In this document: positions 40,540-50,600 of the stretch, piece after piece
Numbering within the stretch: the first letter of the stretch is position 1
Layout: every line of letters starts with the position of its first letter
IMG/VR virus record: IMGVR_UViG_3300020183_004978
Span: 1-52,563 of that record
Origin: a virus
DNA: 52,563 nt
Reading direction: 5' to 3' (one strand)
Notes under the pieces: generated by a model
Told to the model about the DNA's origin: nothing
Database searches by the model: none
Seen by the model: the letters and a program-made list of their open reading frames with translations, nothing else
Translations under genes and position numbers: made by a program

Positions 40540-41407
40540 TGATTCCGTTAATTTCTTCTAATATTTTATAAAAGCTCTTATTTACTTTAAAAAAATCTTG
40601 AGGCGCTTCTTTGTAATTGTCTTCATGCCACCACACATCGAAATTTAGCGTTTTAAACCACTCCTTATGATTTTGGTACATTAACCCCATTATGTGCTCT
40701 TCAAAATATAATCTCTTTTCTTCTTTAGAAATTAATCTTAAATAAAAATCAAACTTATCGACTATTTTGTTCCATAAATCTACTTTTCCACCAAAAAAAC
40801 CTCCTATTATATGCACACTTTTATCGTATTTTGTATAGTATCTCTCATTAACCGTGCCATCCCAGTAATTACGAAAGTTTTCTTTAGCTACTATAACAAA
40901 CTTATCTTCTGAAGATGAAATTAAATTTTCCAAAAATTTATCATTAAATAGAGTGCTTTCAAAGTATCCTCTATACCCAAGCATTGGCAGATATTTGTTA
41001 GGTATTATTCCTGTGTGAGATAAACCAGCATCAAACCAAAAATAATAATCGTACGTTCTATCTTCTTTTTTAAACCAAGAAAACTTAGAATATTGTATTT
41101 CCACGCATCTATCGGATTTTTTTGTTGCCTCAAAATCTTTTATAGAATTGATCATTTCTGCATATTCTGTCTTAGCTATATCGTATACTTGAAATTTTAA
41201 TTTATCTTGTGAAACTTGGTGAGTTTCATAAAAGAAATTTTTTAAATCTTCTATCTCTCTTTCAGATGTATAGCATAAAAAATCTGCTTCAGACATCTTT
41301 AAAAGTGATAAAAGGCTAAATCTATAATGATCTTTTCTACCAGACCTTCCTCCTAAGTCACCTCCATATAGGTCAGAATAAATACACGTTGTTATTTTAA
41401 CTTTCAT
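40532..41407 (-). CDS. HtrL/YibB-like putative glycosyltransferase
   Basis: This 291-residue protein resembles the HtrL/YibB family: TYDYYFWFDAGLSHTGIIPN (about residues 123-142) parallels the WIDGAL region of the adjacent fusion protein, and SVHIIGGFFGGKVDLWNKIV then RLYFEEHIMGLMYQNHKEWF parallel its GGIFGG and E-x-HI/E-x-S regions. The N-terminus KITTCIYSDLYGGDLGGRSG is different. Activity is probably sugar transfer; donor and acceptor are unknown. It overlaps the fusion gene by 8 bases and is 1 base after the GT25 gene. The sequence is A/T-rich compared with late genes. Confidence 0.65.
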   Translation of the reverse strand: MKVKITTCIYSDLYGGDLGGRSGRKDHYRFSLLSLLKMSEADFLCYTSEREIEDLKNFFYETHQVSQDKLKFQVYDIAKTEYAEMINSIKDFEATKKSDRCVEIQYSKFSWFKKEDRTYDYYFWFDAGLSHTGIIPNKYLPMLGYRGYFESTLFNDKFLENLISSSEDKFVIVAKENFRNYWDGTVNERYYTKYDKSVHIIGGFFGGKVDLWNKIVDKFDFYLRLISKEEKRLYFEEHIMGLMYQNHKEWFKTLNFDVWWHEDNYKEAPQDFFKVNKSFYKILEEINGINE

Positions 41408-41408
41408 C

Positions 41409-42125
41409 TTATTCTCTCATTTTTACGCACATATCAAAATCAAGATACTTTGAATCTAACTTATCCGGATAATATGCATTCCAATTATACGTCATAATAT
41501 AATGATTTGAATCTACCGTTTTATTTATGTCTGAAAAATCTTTTTTTTGAGTTATTAATGGTAATTTTGCAGAAAACGATTGTAATTTTGGATAAAGTCC
41601 TAGATACATAAATTCGTCTATGGGTTTTTGTCTATGAAAATTTTCTATTATTTTATTAGTGTCCCACTCTCTAATACATTCGCATGCTATTTTGGTTAAT
41701 ATGAACCCCGATGTACCAAAAATACCCCTATGTTCGTTTATGTCTTTTGGCGGAACTTTAGTCAAATCTACTAAATTTTCTGAAAATTTATTTAGAGGTC
41801 TATGTATAGAAGGGGCGAAATGAAAAAAACACCAATCAATATTACTTAATTCTTCTTCTATAAGAGGTATCATTTTTTTTGCGTACGGCATAAAAAATAT
41901 ATCGTCTTCAAAAACCATTGCATATTCGTAACCTCGCTCTAGTATAATATTTGCTACTTTTTGATGAGAATACGCGCAACCCATATAACTATCTGTATCA
42001 ATCGCATCAAATCTCTCAAAATCCCAATCCATGTAATCAAACTCCTTTCTAACAGATTCTAATCTATCTTTTCTTCTCTCTAAATTAATTACAAATTTTG
42101 GAATAGTCTTAAAATTAATTTTCAT
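41409..42125 (-). CDS. GT25 (LPS biosynthesis type) glycosyltransferase
   Basis: This 238-residue protein fits GT25: IPKFVINLERRKDRLESVRK at the start, DAIDTDSYMGCAYSHQKVAN with the G-x-x-x-SH motif, and YEYAMVFEDDIFFMP with the EDD acidic site (about residues 75-78). IFGTSGFILTKIACECI is the later acceptor-side motif. Members add galactose or other hexoses to LPS or collagen; GT25 also includes collagen galactosyltransferases that use hydroxylysine, which is of interest since the window encodes a collagen-like fibre and a 2OG oxygenase. The start overlaps the next gene by 11 bases. Confidence 0.85.
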   Translation of the reverse strand: MKINFKTIPKFVINLERRKDRLESVRKEFDYMDWDFERFDAIDTDSYMGCAYSHQKVANIILERGYEYAMVFEDDIFFMPYAKKMIPLIEEELSNIDWCFFHFAPSIHRPLNKFSENLVDLTKVPPKDINEHRGIFGTSGFILTKIACECIREWDTNKIIENFHRQKPIDEFMYLGLYPKLQSFSAKLPLITQKKDFSDINKTVDSNHYIMTYNWNAYYPDKLDSKYLDFDMCVKMRE

Positions 42126-42876
42126 AAATTAAATGGTTTTTGTTGTCATAACCTCTTCTATGTACAAATATTACTGAACCTATTTCGGTAGCCTTTTCTA
42201 TATTTCTGTTTAAGTCAGTCCAATAACCATAAGTGTCTATGTCGTTAGTTGGGCAATTATACCTAACAGATAATATAGAAAGAATGCTCTGATCATGTCT
42301 ATGATTATTTGAAAAACCATCTATGCACCCAGGTATTTGAGCATATTTCCAACCTTCTATTATCATTTGTTTATACTTCCCTTCACTTTTGAATCCAAAA
42401 ATACCTGAAGATAGTTGTTTTCCGTTCAACTCGTCTTCGGTAGCATGCATAATTTTTATACAATCTTCGTGAGTAAAATTTTTATTTACGTGAGTGTCTC
42501 CGACTAAAAATATATCTTCACTATCTATTAAATCAAATATGGGCTTTAAACTTTTTAGTGCACAAACTCCTGCGTCTAGCCATAAAACATTTTTGGAAAC
42601 CTGAATAGAATCATATAAAGACTCCATTTTTAAGAAATGACATTTTGTTTTTATTGAAGATATGTTTTTATAAAAATCATAATTTTTATTTGCGTCTACT
42701 AAAAAAACTTTTTTAAGATTTTTCAATCTTGATATCTCTGATGCGTCTAATCCAAAATCACATACAAAGATAGCATCTACCAAATGTAAGCTATCTTTAT
42801 GAATGCTACTTATTAAGGTCAATAAAGATTCAAAATATGGACTATTAGCTCCAGTTATTACGATATTGTTATGCAT
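42115..42876 (-). CDS. GT8-like glycosyltransferase
   Basis: This 253-residue protein has a GT-A pattern: IVITGANSPYFESLLTLISS at the start, DAIFVCDFGLDASEISRLKN, the acidic site NVLWLDAGVCALKSLKPIFD (about residues 95-114), GKQLSSGIFGFKSEGKYKQM, and HRHDQSILSILSVRYNCP. It most resembles GT8-like or DUF1647-like proteins that transfer hexoses. The DxD is replaced by D-A-G. It overlaps the GT10 gene by 8 bases and the GT25 gene by 11 bases. Confidence 0.7.
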   Translation of the reverse strand: MHNNIVITGANSPYFESLLTLISSIHKDSLHLVDAIFVCDFGLDASEISRLKNLKKVFLVDANKNYDFYKNISSIKTKCHFLKMESLYDSIQVSKNVLWLDAGVCALKSLKPIFDLIDSEDIFLVGDTHVNKNFTHEDCIKIMHATEDELNGKQLSSGIFGFKSEGKYKQMIIEGWKYAQIPGCIDGFSNNHRHDQSILSILSVRYNCPTNDIDTYGYWTDLNRNIEKATEIGSVIFVHRRGYDNKNHLIYEN

Positions 42877-43684
42877 TTTTATTGTTTATGTAAGTTTGTA
42901 TTATTTTCTCTGGAAACATATATTTTTTTGCCAATTCAAAATTAGCTTTTACTGAATCTATTTTTGATAGATACAGTTCGGGCGTTAACGTGTCTAAAAT
43001 TTGTGCTACATGTTCCGGTTCTGTGAAAAAGAACATGCCGTTAGAATCAAAAAATTTCCCTATATTTTTTATTCCTAAATAAATTGGAACTGTTCCTGAT
43101 AGAAAACAATCTAATAGTTTTTCGGAAAAATAATCTCCATCATCATTATTTTCTATGACTATAGAAAACCTATAGTCTTTTAAACCTTTTATTTTAAAAT
43201 CTATGGGTTTTTCTGGTCCCGTGCCATAAAAATCGACTTTATTGTGTTTTATAGCTTCATACACTCTAAATCTCATTTTGTGATAAGAATTCCATTGTTT
43301 GCAAGAAAAAATAAAACTTGTCATTTTAGATTTTTCATGTAAGTTAATATCTTCTTCTCTTAGCCACGTCCCTCCATGGGGAACATACACCGCATTTTCT
43401 GCTCTATTTAGCATATCAGTACTATGAGTGAAAATATTTTTAAAATTATTTTTACTTTTTACTACGTTATTGTAATTATCTCCATTTATTATAGAAGGTT
43501 CTACTATCCAAGCATAGTTTTGTTTATCTTCTCTTATTTTAGACGTGAAACACATTCTGTCTACGTATATTGCTATATCGTATTCTTCTGTGTTTCTAGT
43601 CCAATCGACTCCTGGATGTATATATCTCGATAAACCGGGTTGACCGATTAAGTTTTCATCAAATAGCTTAATAATCTCATTCAT
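42869..43684 (-). CDS. GT10 (alpha-1,3-fucosyltransferase-like) glycosyltransferase
   Basis: This 271-residue protein has the GT10 C-terminal signature at residues 171-204: YRFSIVIENNDDGDYFSEKL followed by LDCFLSGTVPIYLG, the GDP-fucose binding motif of alpha-1,3/1,4-fucosyltransferases. The N-terminal half (NYAWIVEPSIINGDNYNNV; FTHSTDML; VYVPHGGTWLRE) is the variable acceptor domain. It should transfer fucose or a related 6-deoxy sugar from a GDP donor. No GDP-fucose synthesis genes are visible, so the donor would come from the host or elsewhere in the genome. Confidence 0.85.
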   Translation of the reverse strand: MNEIIKLFDENLIGQPGLSRYIHPGVDWTRNTEEYDIAIYVDRMCFTSKIREDKQNYAWIVEPSIINGDNYNNVVKSKNNFKNIFTHSTDMLNRAENAVYVPHGGTWLREEDINLHEKSKMTSFIFSCKQWNSYHKMRFRVYEAIKHNKVDFYGTGPEKPIDFKIKGLKDYRFSIVIENNDDGDYFSEKLLDCFLSGTVPIYLGIKNIGKFFDSNGMFFFTEPEHVAQILDTLTPELYLSKIDSVKANFELAKKYMFPEKIIQTYINNKNA

Positions 43685-43689
43685 ATTTT

Positions 43690-44448
43690 TTATTTTTGAT
43701 ACAATAATCTCAATATGTTATCTATTGATTTTTTATTTTCTTCTCTATTGTAAGGTCTCGGAAAATGACAATCTATATACGCATCTTGAGTAATTTTATT
43801 AAAATCGTACCTATTCCAATAATCTCTATCTAGTCTATCTGTAGCATAGCCTTCTCTAAATCCTCTAGAAAGTTTTATTATTCTGTGTTCATTATCTATT
43901 TCAAAATCTCGTACACATTTTCCTATATATAACTCATCTGTATCCCACTTTCTATTATGTTGTATGTCAAAACTATCTAACCTCTCAATAAATTCATAAT
44001 ATGAGCAATTTAATTTTAATATTTCTTTATACGTGCTTCCCATTGCTAAATTATAGCACATGGGATATCTCGTTTGTCTATAATATCCGTAAGCGTCAGA
44101 AGTGTATATTACAATTTGATCGTCTTTTGCATTATTAGCATTATTTAAAAAATAAGATTTTAACATCGGTAACATATCGATGTCAGAAGTTAAATACGTT
44201 TTATGTTCATATAATGAAGTCGCATACAATCTAGCGACTTGAGATTGAAAAGAAGTTTCTATGTTTTTTACTTTTTTGTAACCTACTATTATGCAGTTTT
44301 CTTCTTCTTTAATAAAATTTTCTTCCCCTATTATTACTAATATAGGAGTAACTCCTATAACGTTATTCCAAGCATCTTTTATTATTTGCCAAAAACCATC
44401 ATACTCTGGATTATTATCAGTTGCTACTATAACATAATCTATATTCAT
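43690..44448 (-). CDS. Putative GT-A glycosyltransferase
   Basis: This 252-residue protein has an N-terminal Rossmann start (NIDYVIVATDNNPEYDGFWQ), IGVTPILVIIGEENF, and a DxD-type site HKTYLTSDIDMLPMLKSYFL (about residues 85-104). It continues with QTRYPMCYNLAMGSTYKEIL and RKWDTDELYIGKCVRDFEID, a C-terminal D-E-acid pattern. Family is not certain; it resembles proteins annotated as glycosyltransferases in surface polysaccharide loci. It overlaps the methyltransferase gene by 4 bases, so the two are co-translated. Confidence 0.65.
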   Translation of the reverse strand: MNIDYVIVATDNNPEYDGFWQIIKDAWNNVIGVTPILVIIGEENFIKEEENCIIVGYKKVKNIETSFQSQVARLYATSLYEHKTYLTSDIDMLPMLKSYFLNNANNAKDDQIVIYTSDAYGYYRQTRYPMCYNLAMGSTYKEILKLNCSYYEFIERLDSFDIQHNRKWDTDELYIGKCVRDFEIDNEHRIIKLSRGFREGYATDRLDRDYWNRYDFNKITQDAYIDCHFPRPYNREENKKSIDNILRLLYQK

Positions 44449-45083
44449 AAGAGAGTGTTATTATTTAATACCCATATTGAATCTGACTGAATCGCGTCTT
44501 CGGCTACATATTTAAAATATAGCTGTACATATTTTTTTTTCTGTAAATATTTTTTTATTTCTTCGTACATTGTTTGATTTTTCCATATTTCTGTATGTTC
44601 GCATTCTATATGAAAAGATAGTATATTATGTATTTTTTCTTTAAAACTTAATAAAACTTCATATGTTAACCCTTCTACGTCTATTTTGCAAAGATCTATT
44701 TTTTTATTTATCCTTTTTATCAAATCCTCTCCCGTAATAGTTTTTATTTTTATTTTTTGTAAACCTGAACCTTGTCTTTCGTACCACGTATCCTTTCTAT
44801 TATATAGAGAACTGGTGCCTGCATCTGCTCCTAAAACTTGATAAAAAATTCTTTCTCCTCTTTCTATATAGATTGCATCCTTTATTATATTAAAATTAGG
44901 ATAATCTTTACTTATTTTTTCGTATTGTATTGGATTAGGCTCTACTACCCACACGTTTTCGTCTTTTATATCGAAATTTTTTCTTAACGCATTTGCATCA
45001 TGACCGTGCATAGAACCTATTTCTAATACGACTTTAGGATTTATATTAGTTTTTTGTTTTATTGTATTAATATATTCTATCAT
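44445..45083 (-). CDS. FkbM-type SAM-dependent methyltransferase
   Basis: With the ATG at 45083 the protein has 212 residues. The SAM-binding motif is KVVLEIGSMHGHDANALR, followed by VWVVEPNPIQYEKISKDYPN, and the FkbM signature is IDLCKIDVEGLTYEVLLSF. FkbM enzymes O-methylate sugars or polyketides. In this operon a sugar O-methylation on the glycan being built is the simplest role. A reading 6 codons longer would need a TTG and overlap the GT60 gene; the ATG leaves a 4-base gap and is preferred. Confidence 0.85.
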   Translation of the reverse strand: MIEYINTIKQKTNINPKVVLEIGSMHGHDANALRKNFDIKDENVWVVEPNPIQYEKISKDYPNFNIIKDAIYIERGERIFYQVLGADAGTSSLYNRKDTWYERQGSGLQKIKIKTITGEDLIKRINKKIDLCKIDVEGLTYEVLLSFKEKIHNILSFHIECEHTEIWKNQTMYEEIKKYLQKKKYVQLYFKYVAEDAIQSDSIWVLNNNTLL

Positions 45084-45087
45084 ACTT

Positions 45088-46359
45088 TTATAGATAACCA
45101 ACGATCCTATTTACCCAACCTTTAGATTCAGAGTGTGGCCAAACTACCCAATATTTAGGTTGAGTAACTGTTTGAAACTCTCTCCATATTTTACAAAATC
45201 CATCTGTGTCCTGCATTAAGCGCTGTATTTCCTCTTTAGTTATGTCTTGTCTGTGAACCGTTTCTTCGTTCTCGCCGTGAAAAGCTACCACCCAAAAATC
45301 GTAGTCTTTTTCTGGCAGAGATCCGTGACCCACGTCTATGCAGTGTTTGAAGACCCTAGAAAAAGAAGACAGCCACAGTTCCTCGTCTTCTATTGGTGGA
45401 TTTGGAGGGTAGTAGTTGTCTATGGTATACTTTTGAATTGCTCTCCTACTAAACAGCATACCTGCGTACTTTTCGTAATCTCTCAGCGTTCTAACTTTAC
45501 CAAAACCGTAGGGACCATCGTGACCTTCTTGTTCCAGTCCATCCATGCCAAAAAGTTTCCTATTTATCAAGTGAGACTTTGCGTTTTTCTCTGACCACTG
45601 CGGATCGTCTCCCCAAACCTGCTTCCTGTAGCTCCTGGTGTACTCATGCCAGCATATAACTTTATGGGGATGGAATATATCGTATCCCCAAGAGTAAGCT
45701 CTGGCAGCTATCGAGATCTCTTCCCCGTGAAACAGGTAATCGGGGTTGTGTTGAACCTCCTCGCAAAACTTTCCAAGCGTAAAACAGAAGTGAGCAGAGA
45801 AAAACCTACCTGGAACGGGGAGCGTCCTCTCTTGCCAGTTCTTTACGGTCTCGGGTTTGAAAAATACCGCACCTTCTGGTATGAACCTATCGAAGACCAT
45901 TTGCCAAGGTTCTTGTGCGCGACCTTCCGGATCGTTGTGAGGTTGGTAAGAAGAAACGTAAGCGGTTAATAGAGGTTTCTTGTGTCCCTCTTTTTGTAAA
46001 TCTTTGACCATCTTGATCAACTCTTGGTCCCAATTCTTTACGAATCTGTGATGTGAGTCCAAGTGCAAAGTATACTCTTGTTTTGGCAACTCCTGTTCGC
46101 AGTAAAGCTTTTGCAGAGAGTTTCTTGCCCAGCAAACGCCCTTGGTTTCTTTGTAGTGAACGTCTATTATCTTGAACCTACTATCTTCTTTGTACTTGGA
46201 TAGGTCGTCGAAACCATCCTCTGGGTTGTACTGTCTACAGATGGCTATGGTAAGCTTTTCTGGGTTTTTTGCGTTAGCTAAAAGATCTTCTATGGTAGGT
46301 ATCAACTCTGGATCCCTGTAAGAAGCTATCTGAACGAATATAGTATTTTTATTACTCAT
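45088..46359 (-). CDS. GT60-like polypeptide GlcNAc-transferase (paralogue 2)
   Basis: This 423-residue protein belongs to the GlcNAc glycosyltransferase family (GT60): IFVQIASYRDPELIPTIEDL, AKNPEKLTIAICRQYNPEDG, YTLHLDSHHRFVKNWDQELI with the DSH donor/metal motif (about residues 98-100), and PDYLFHGEEISIAARAYSWG, then HPHKVICWHEYTR. GT60 enzymes add alpha-GlcNAc to Ser/Thr of mucin-like proteins (trypanosomes) or to hydroxyproline of Skp1 (Dictyostelium). It aligns over its whole length with the 417-residue gene just upstream, so the pair arose by tandem duplication. It follows the Thr/Pro-repeat protein genes, likely substrates. Confidence 0.85.
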   Translation of the reverse strand: MSNKNTIFVQIASYRDPELIPTIEDLLANAKNPEKLTIAICRQYNPEDGFDDLSKYKEDSRFKIIDVHYKETKGVCWARNSLQKLYCEQELPKQEYTLHLDSHHRFVKNWDQELIKMVKDLQKEGHKKPLLTAYVSSYQPHNDPEGRAQEPWQMVFDRFIPEGAVFFKPETVKNWQERTLPVPGRFFSAHFCFTLGKFCEEVQHNPDYLFHGEEISIAARAYSWGYDIFHPHKVICWHEYTRSYRKQVWGDDPQWSEKNAKSHLINRKLFGMDGLEQEGHDGPYGFGKVRTLRDYEKYAGMLFSRRAIQKYTIDNYYPPNPPIEDEELWLSSFSRVFKHCIDVGHGSLPEKDYDFWVVAFHGENEETVHRQDITKEEIQRLMQDTDGFCKIWREFQTVTQPKYWVVWPHSESKGWVNRIVGYL

Positions 46360-46364
46360 AGATT

Positions 46365-47618
46365 TTATTCGTATTTTATAACACCTTCAATAACATCGCA
46401 CCAGCCCTTTGATTTTGAGTGAGGCCAAACTCTAGTAGAGTATGGTAATTGCAAGCTTTCGTACTCTCTCCAAATGTGTATGAATTGATCTGTAGCAGAA
46501 GCGTTCATAATAGATTTTATTTCGTTTTCATCTGCGTCTTTTCTGTGTAAATCTTTGCCTTCTTCGTCTAAGAAAGCGACGGCAAAGAAATCGTAATCTG
46601 TCTCTGTAAGAGATCCTTTGTACACGTTTATGCAGTGTTTTTGAACGTTCATCAAGCCAGATTCATAGTCTCCTTGAGTAGGAGGAAAGTTGTTATCTCT
46701 TGTGTAAGAGTGAATTTGCCTAGTAGAGAATTTTAATCCAGAGTAAACTTCGTAATCGTACAAACTTCTGACGTTTCCGAAAGCGTAGGCTCCCATTGTT
46801 TTTTTTCTTTGGCAAGAAGAACACCCGTCTTCCATGCCAAATAAAATTCTGAACCTCTTGTAAGAGTTCTTATCCCTCTCTGACCAATCGGAGCTATCGT
46901 CCCAGTGTTTTTTCTTTCCTTCTCTAGTGTATTCGTGATAAACTATGGGTTTGTGAGGAGAAAATAAATCGTACCCCCAAGTGTACGCTCGAGCAGCCAA
47001 AGACGTCTCTTCTCCGTGAAAGTAAAGCTCTGGATCGTAGGGCACTTCTCTAGCAAAAGATCCGAGGGTGAAGACGAAGTGCGCTGATAAGAACCTTGTT
47101 GGAAATGGTTCCTTCAAATCCCTCCAGTTGTCCACGTGATGGGGTCTCAGGAACGCGGCGCCTTCGGGTAAAAACCTATCTATGTTTAGACCCCACACTT
47201 CTTGCAATTTACTCTCCGTTTTAGGATCGTAAGAAGGAAGGTACGAGCTTATAAGGGGTTTTTCGTAACCCTTACACCTTAAAAAATTAACATAATCCTT
47301 TAACGTAGAGTCCCAGTGTTTTTCGAATCTGTGATGTGAGTCCAACTGTAAGTAATAGTCCTCCCCAGAGTACAGTTTTTGTATCTCGCTTCTGGCCCAA
47401 CAAACCCCCTGAGCGTCTTTGTAGTCTATGTCAAGTATAGAAAACCTATCATCGTTTTCATACTCTTTAAGATCGTCCCACTCGTCTTCTAGAGCGTGTT
47501 GCCACGCGATGGCAATTCTTAAGTTTTTGGGGTTTTTTGCTTTATTAATTAAATCCCTTAGAGTTTTTTTAAGTTCAGGATCCCTATAAGAGGCGATCGA
47601 AACGAATGTTAATTTCAT
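46365..47618 (-). CDS. GT60-like polypeptide GlcNAc-transferase (paralogue 1)
   Basis: This 417-residue protein has the same motifs as its neighbour: FVSIASYRDPELKKTLRDLI, LRIAIAWQHALEDEWDDLKE, YYLQLDSHHRFEKHWDSTLK with DSH, and PELYFHGEETSLAARAYTWG with HEYTRE. It also has SCQRKK, a Cys pair missing from the second copy. The two copies probably act on different sites or steps, since both keep the catalytic motifs. It starts 58 bases after the large TPSNTV-repeat gene with no terminator between them, so repeat protein and GT60 pair are in one transcriptional unit. Confidence 0.85.
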   Translation of the reverse strand: MKLTFVSIASYRDPELKKTLRDLINKAKNPKNLRIAIAWQHALEDEWDDLKEYENDDRFSILDIDYKDAQGVCWARSEIQKLYSGEDYYLQLDSHHRFEKHWDSTLKDYVNFLRCKGYEKPLISSYLPSYDPKTESKLQEVWGLNIDRFLPEGAAFLRPHHVDNWRDLKEPFPTRFLSAHFVFTLGSFAREVPYDPELYFHGEETSLAARAYTWGYDLFSPHKPIVYHEYTREGKKKHWDDSSDWSERDKNSYKRFRILFGMEDGCSSCQRKKTMGAYAFGNVRSLYDYEVYSGLKFSTRQIHSYTRDNNFPPTQGDYESGLMNVQKHCINVYKGSLTETDYDFFAVAFLDEEGKDLHRKDADENEIKSIMNASATDQFIHIWREYESLQLPYSTRVWPHSKSKGWCDVIEGVIKYE

Positions 47619-47676
47619 ATGTAACCTTATGTATTTAGTGACTGCTTAAAAAATAATAAAGTCAAGCATCATTATT

Positions 47677-50600
47677 TTACAGTTGTACGCAATATGGATC
47701 GTCGCAATCCGCTACGGTACCGTCGTTTCCTCCAAAATTAGTGGTATCAAAGGTCATTTCTATAAAACTATCGATTTCAAAACACTCTCCAAAATTTGAA
47801 GAATTTGCTTTGTAATAATTACCTACCGTTAACGCGTTATTTGTCACTAATACTGAAGTACCGCCATCGCTACACCTAGTGGCGTTATACTTGTAGTTCG
47901 TTGGTATAGGAGTACCTGTAGGAGTGGGTGATACTGTATTACTTGGTGTGACTGTGTTACTTGGTGTGACTGTGTTACTTGGTGTGACTGTCGGTGTTTT
48001 CGTAATAGAAGGAGTGGGAGTGGGAGTTGCTGGTACGCAACACGATCCGTTGCTAATAACCGTAAACACCGCTGTGGTTCCATAACTACACCCTGGACAT
48101 GAGATAGCTGTTTCTTGTATCGATATGTTATTAGAATAGGGTCTATTTGCATCTACGCATATTTCAGAACCTGATTCGGCTCCACCCTCAAAGAACAATC
48201 CACTGCAATCGAAATAGTTAAACGAACTGTTATTAGTTATTACGGCCTCTTGACAATCACAATAGTGTGGAGATTTGCTAGTGTCTACACACAGCGGCGA
48301 ACTTCCATAACTAGTATTTCCTGTCGATACAGATCCGGAACGTAACACTCCATTGCAATCGAAGTAATATATGTCTCCTGCTGTTGTAACATTTATATTC
48401 ACAGAAGTAACACAATTATTACATGGAGTTGTACTTGGAGTATTAGTTGGAGTGACAGTGTTGCTAGGTGTCACTGTGTTACTCGGTGTCACTGTGTTGC
48501 TAGGCGTCATTGTGCTACTAGGTGTCACTGTGTTGCTAGGCGTGACTGTGTTACTTGGCGTCACTGTGTTGCTAGGTGTCACTGTGTTGCTAGGCGTGAC
48601 TGTATTACTTGGTGTGACTGTGTTACTTGGCGTGACTGTGTTACTTGGTGTTTCACTAGGTGTCACAGTGTTACTTGGTGTCACTGTATTACTTGGCGTG
48701 ACTGTGTTGCTAGGCGTGACTGTGTTACTTGGCGTGACTGTGTTACTTGGTGTCACTGTATTACTTGGCGTGACTGTGTTGCTAGGCGTGACTGTGTTAC
48801 TTGGCGTCACTGTGTTGCTAGGTGTGACTGTGTTGCTAGGCGTGACTGTATTACTTGGTGTGACTGTGTTACTTGGCGTGACTGTGTTACTTGGTGTTTC
48901 ACTAGGTGTCACTGTGTTGCTAGGTGTGACTGTGTTACTTGGCGTCACTGTATTGCTAGGTGTGACTGTGTTGCTAGGCGTGACTGTGTTACTTGGTGTG
49001 ACTGTGTTGCTAGGCGTGACTGTGTTGCTAGGCGTGACTGTGTTACTTGGTGTGACTGTGTTACTTGGCGTGACCGTGTTACTCGGTGTTTCACTAGGTG
49101 TCACTGTGTTGCTAGGTGTGACTGTGTTACTTGGTGTCACTGTGTTGCTAGGTGTGACTGTGTTACTTGGCGTCACTGTGTTGCTGGGTGTGACTGTATT
49201 ACTTGGTGTGACCGTGTTACTTGGCGTGACTGTGTTACTTGGTGTGACCGTGTTACTTGGTGTTTCACTAGGTGTCACTGTGTTACTTGGTGTCACTGTA
49301 TTACTTGGAGTGACTGTATTACTTGGTGTGACTGTGTTACTTGGCGTGACCGTGTTACTTGGTGTCACTGTATTACTTGGAGTGACTGTATTACTTGGTG
49401 TGACCGTGTTACTTGGCGTGACTGTATTACTTGGTGTGACCGTGTTACTTGGTGTTTCACTAGGTGTCACTGTGTTACTTGGTGTCACTGTGTTACTTGG
49501 AGTGACTGTATTACTTGGTGTGACTGTGTTACTTGGCGTGACCGTGTTACTTGGTGTCACTGTATTACTTGGTGTGACTGTGTTACTTGGCGTGACTGTA
49601 TTACTTGGCGTAACTGTGTTACTTGGCGTGATGCTAGGTGTGACAGTACTAGATGGCGTTATAGATGGAGTTTTGGTTACAGAAGGAGTTGGGGAAGGAG
49701 ATACGGGAGCGCAAGTAGTGATCGAGGTGATCACTCCATTGTTGTCTGTAACGACCAGGTAGTTAGTGGATCCGTTCAACCACTTTATCACGTGACCAGA
49801 AGCACCGGTCTTGAGAGGAACGCTCAACACTCCACTGTAGTTTTTCGTGTATAATGTGATACCTGTGACTATTGCAGCGCCCTCTGAAGAGTAAGAATAC
49901 ACACTACCCATCAAAAACGCTGCGTCTGCGCAAACTACTCCATCGTATGTTGGGTGTTCGTATACCAGATCACACTCTGTGAAATTTATAATTTCTCCAT
50001 CAGTATTTGTTTCTATGGAATACCTACCTCCGGACCAAGTTATGAGATCGTTGGTTCCGTACGTGTAAAGGGGAACGCTTAGCGTGTTTCCTACTCTTAC
50101 TGTGTATACAACGATACCCAGTCTCATGGATCCAACATTATAGGAGTATACTGTTCCTATCGGAGATGTCAATACATCTGAACAGCTCACATTTCCATAA
50201 CTTGTTTCTTCCCTGGGAGTCGTAGAAGTTCCTATAGTGGAACTAGGAGTGTTGGTGGGTGTCACCGTAACTGTCAAGCTAGGAGTGACGCTGGTAGTAG
50301 TCGTAGGGCTGTTAGTGGTGGTGGGCGTAATAGTTTTGGTAGGGTTGGGAGTGACTTGAGGGGTTACGCTGGGAGTATTTGTAACAGTAACGCTTGGGGT
50401 TACAGTGTTTGTGGGAGTGATAGAAGGAGTGGCTGTAGAGGTAGGTGTTACGCTTGGCGATAGTCCAGTAGTAGAAGTGTTCGTTGGCGTGATTGTGATT
50501 GTGGGAGTGTTAGTGGCGGTAACGCTAGGAGTGACAGAAGGAGTTGCCCCCACCAGTGAAACTGTACTAGACTCCGGCGAAGGCGAGCACGTATCGTTAT

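Noticed and set aside
48432-49650. CRISPR-like array because of short regular repeats
   Set aside because: Units are contiguous and in frame with a protein; there are no unique spacers or cas genes.
48371-49762. A 463-codon plus-strand frame of LLGVTV repeats
   Set aside because: It is the antisense image of the NTVTPS repeat and has no independent support.
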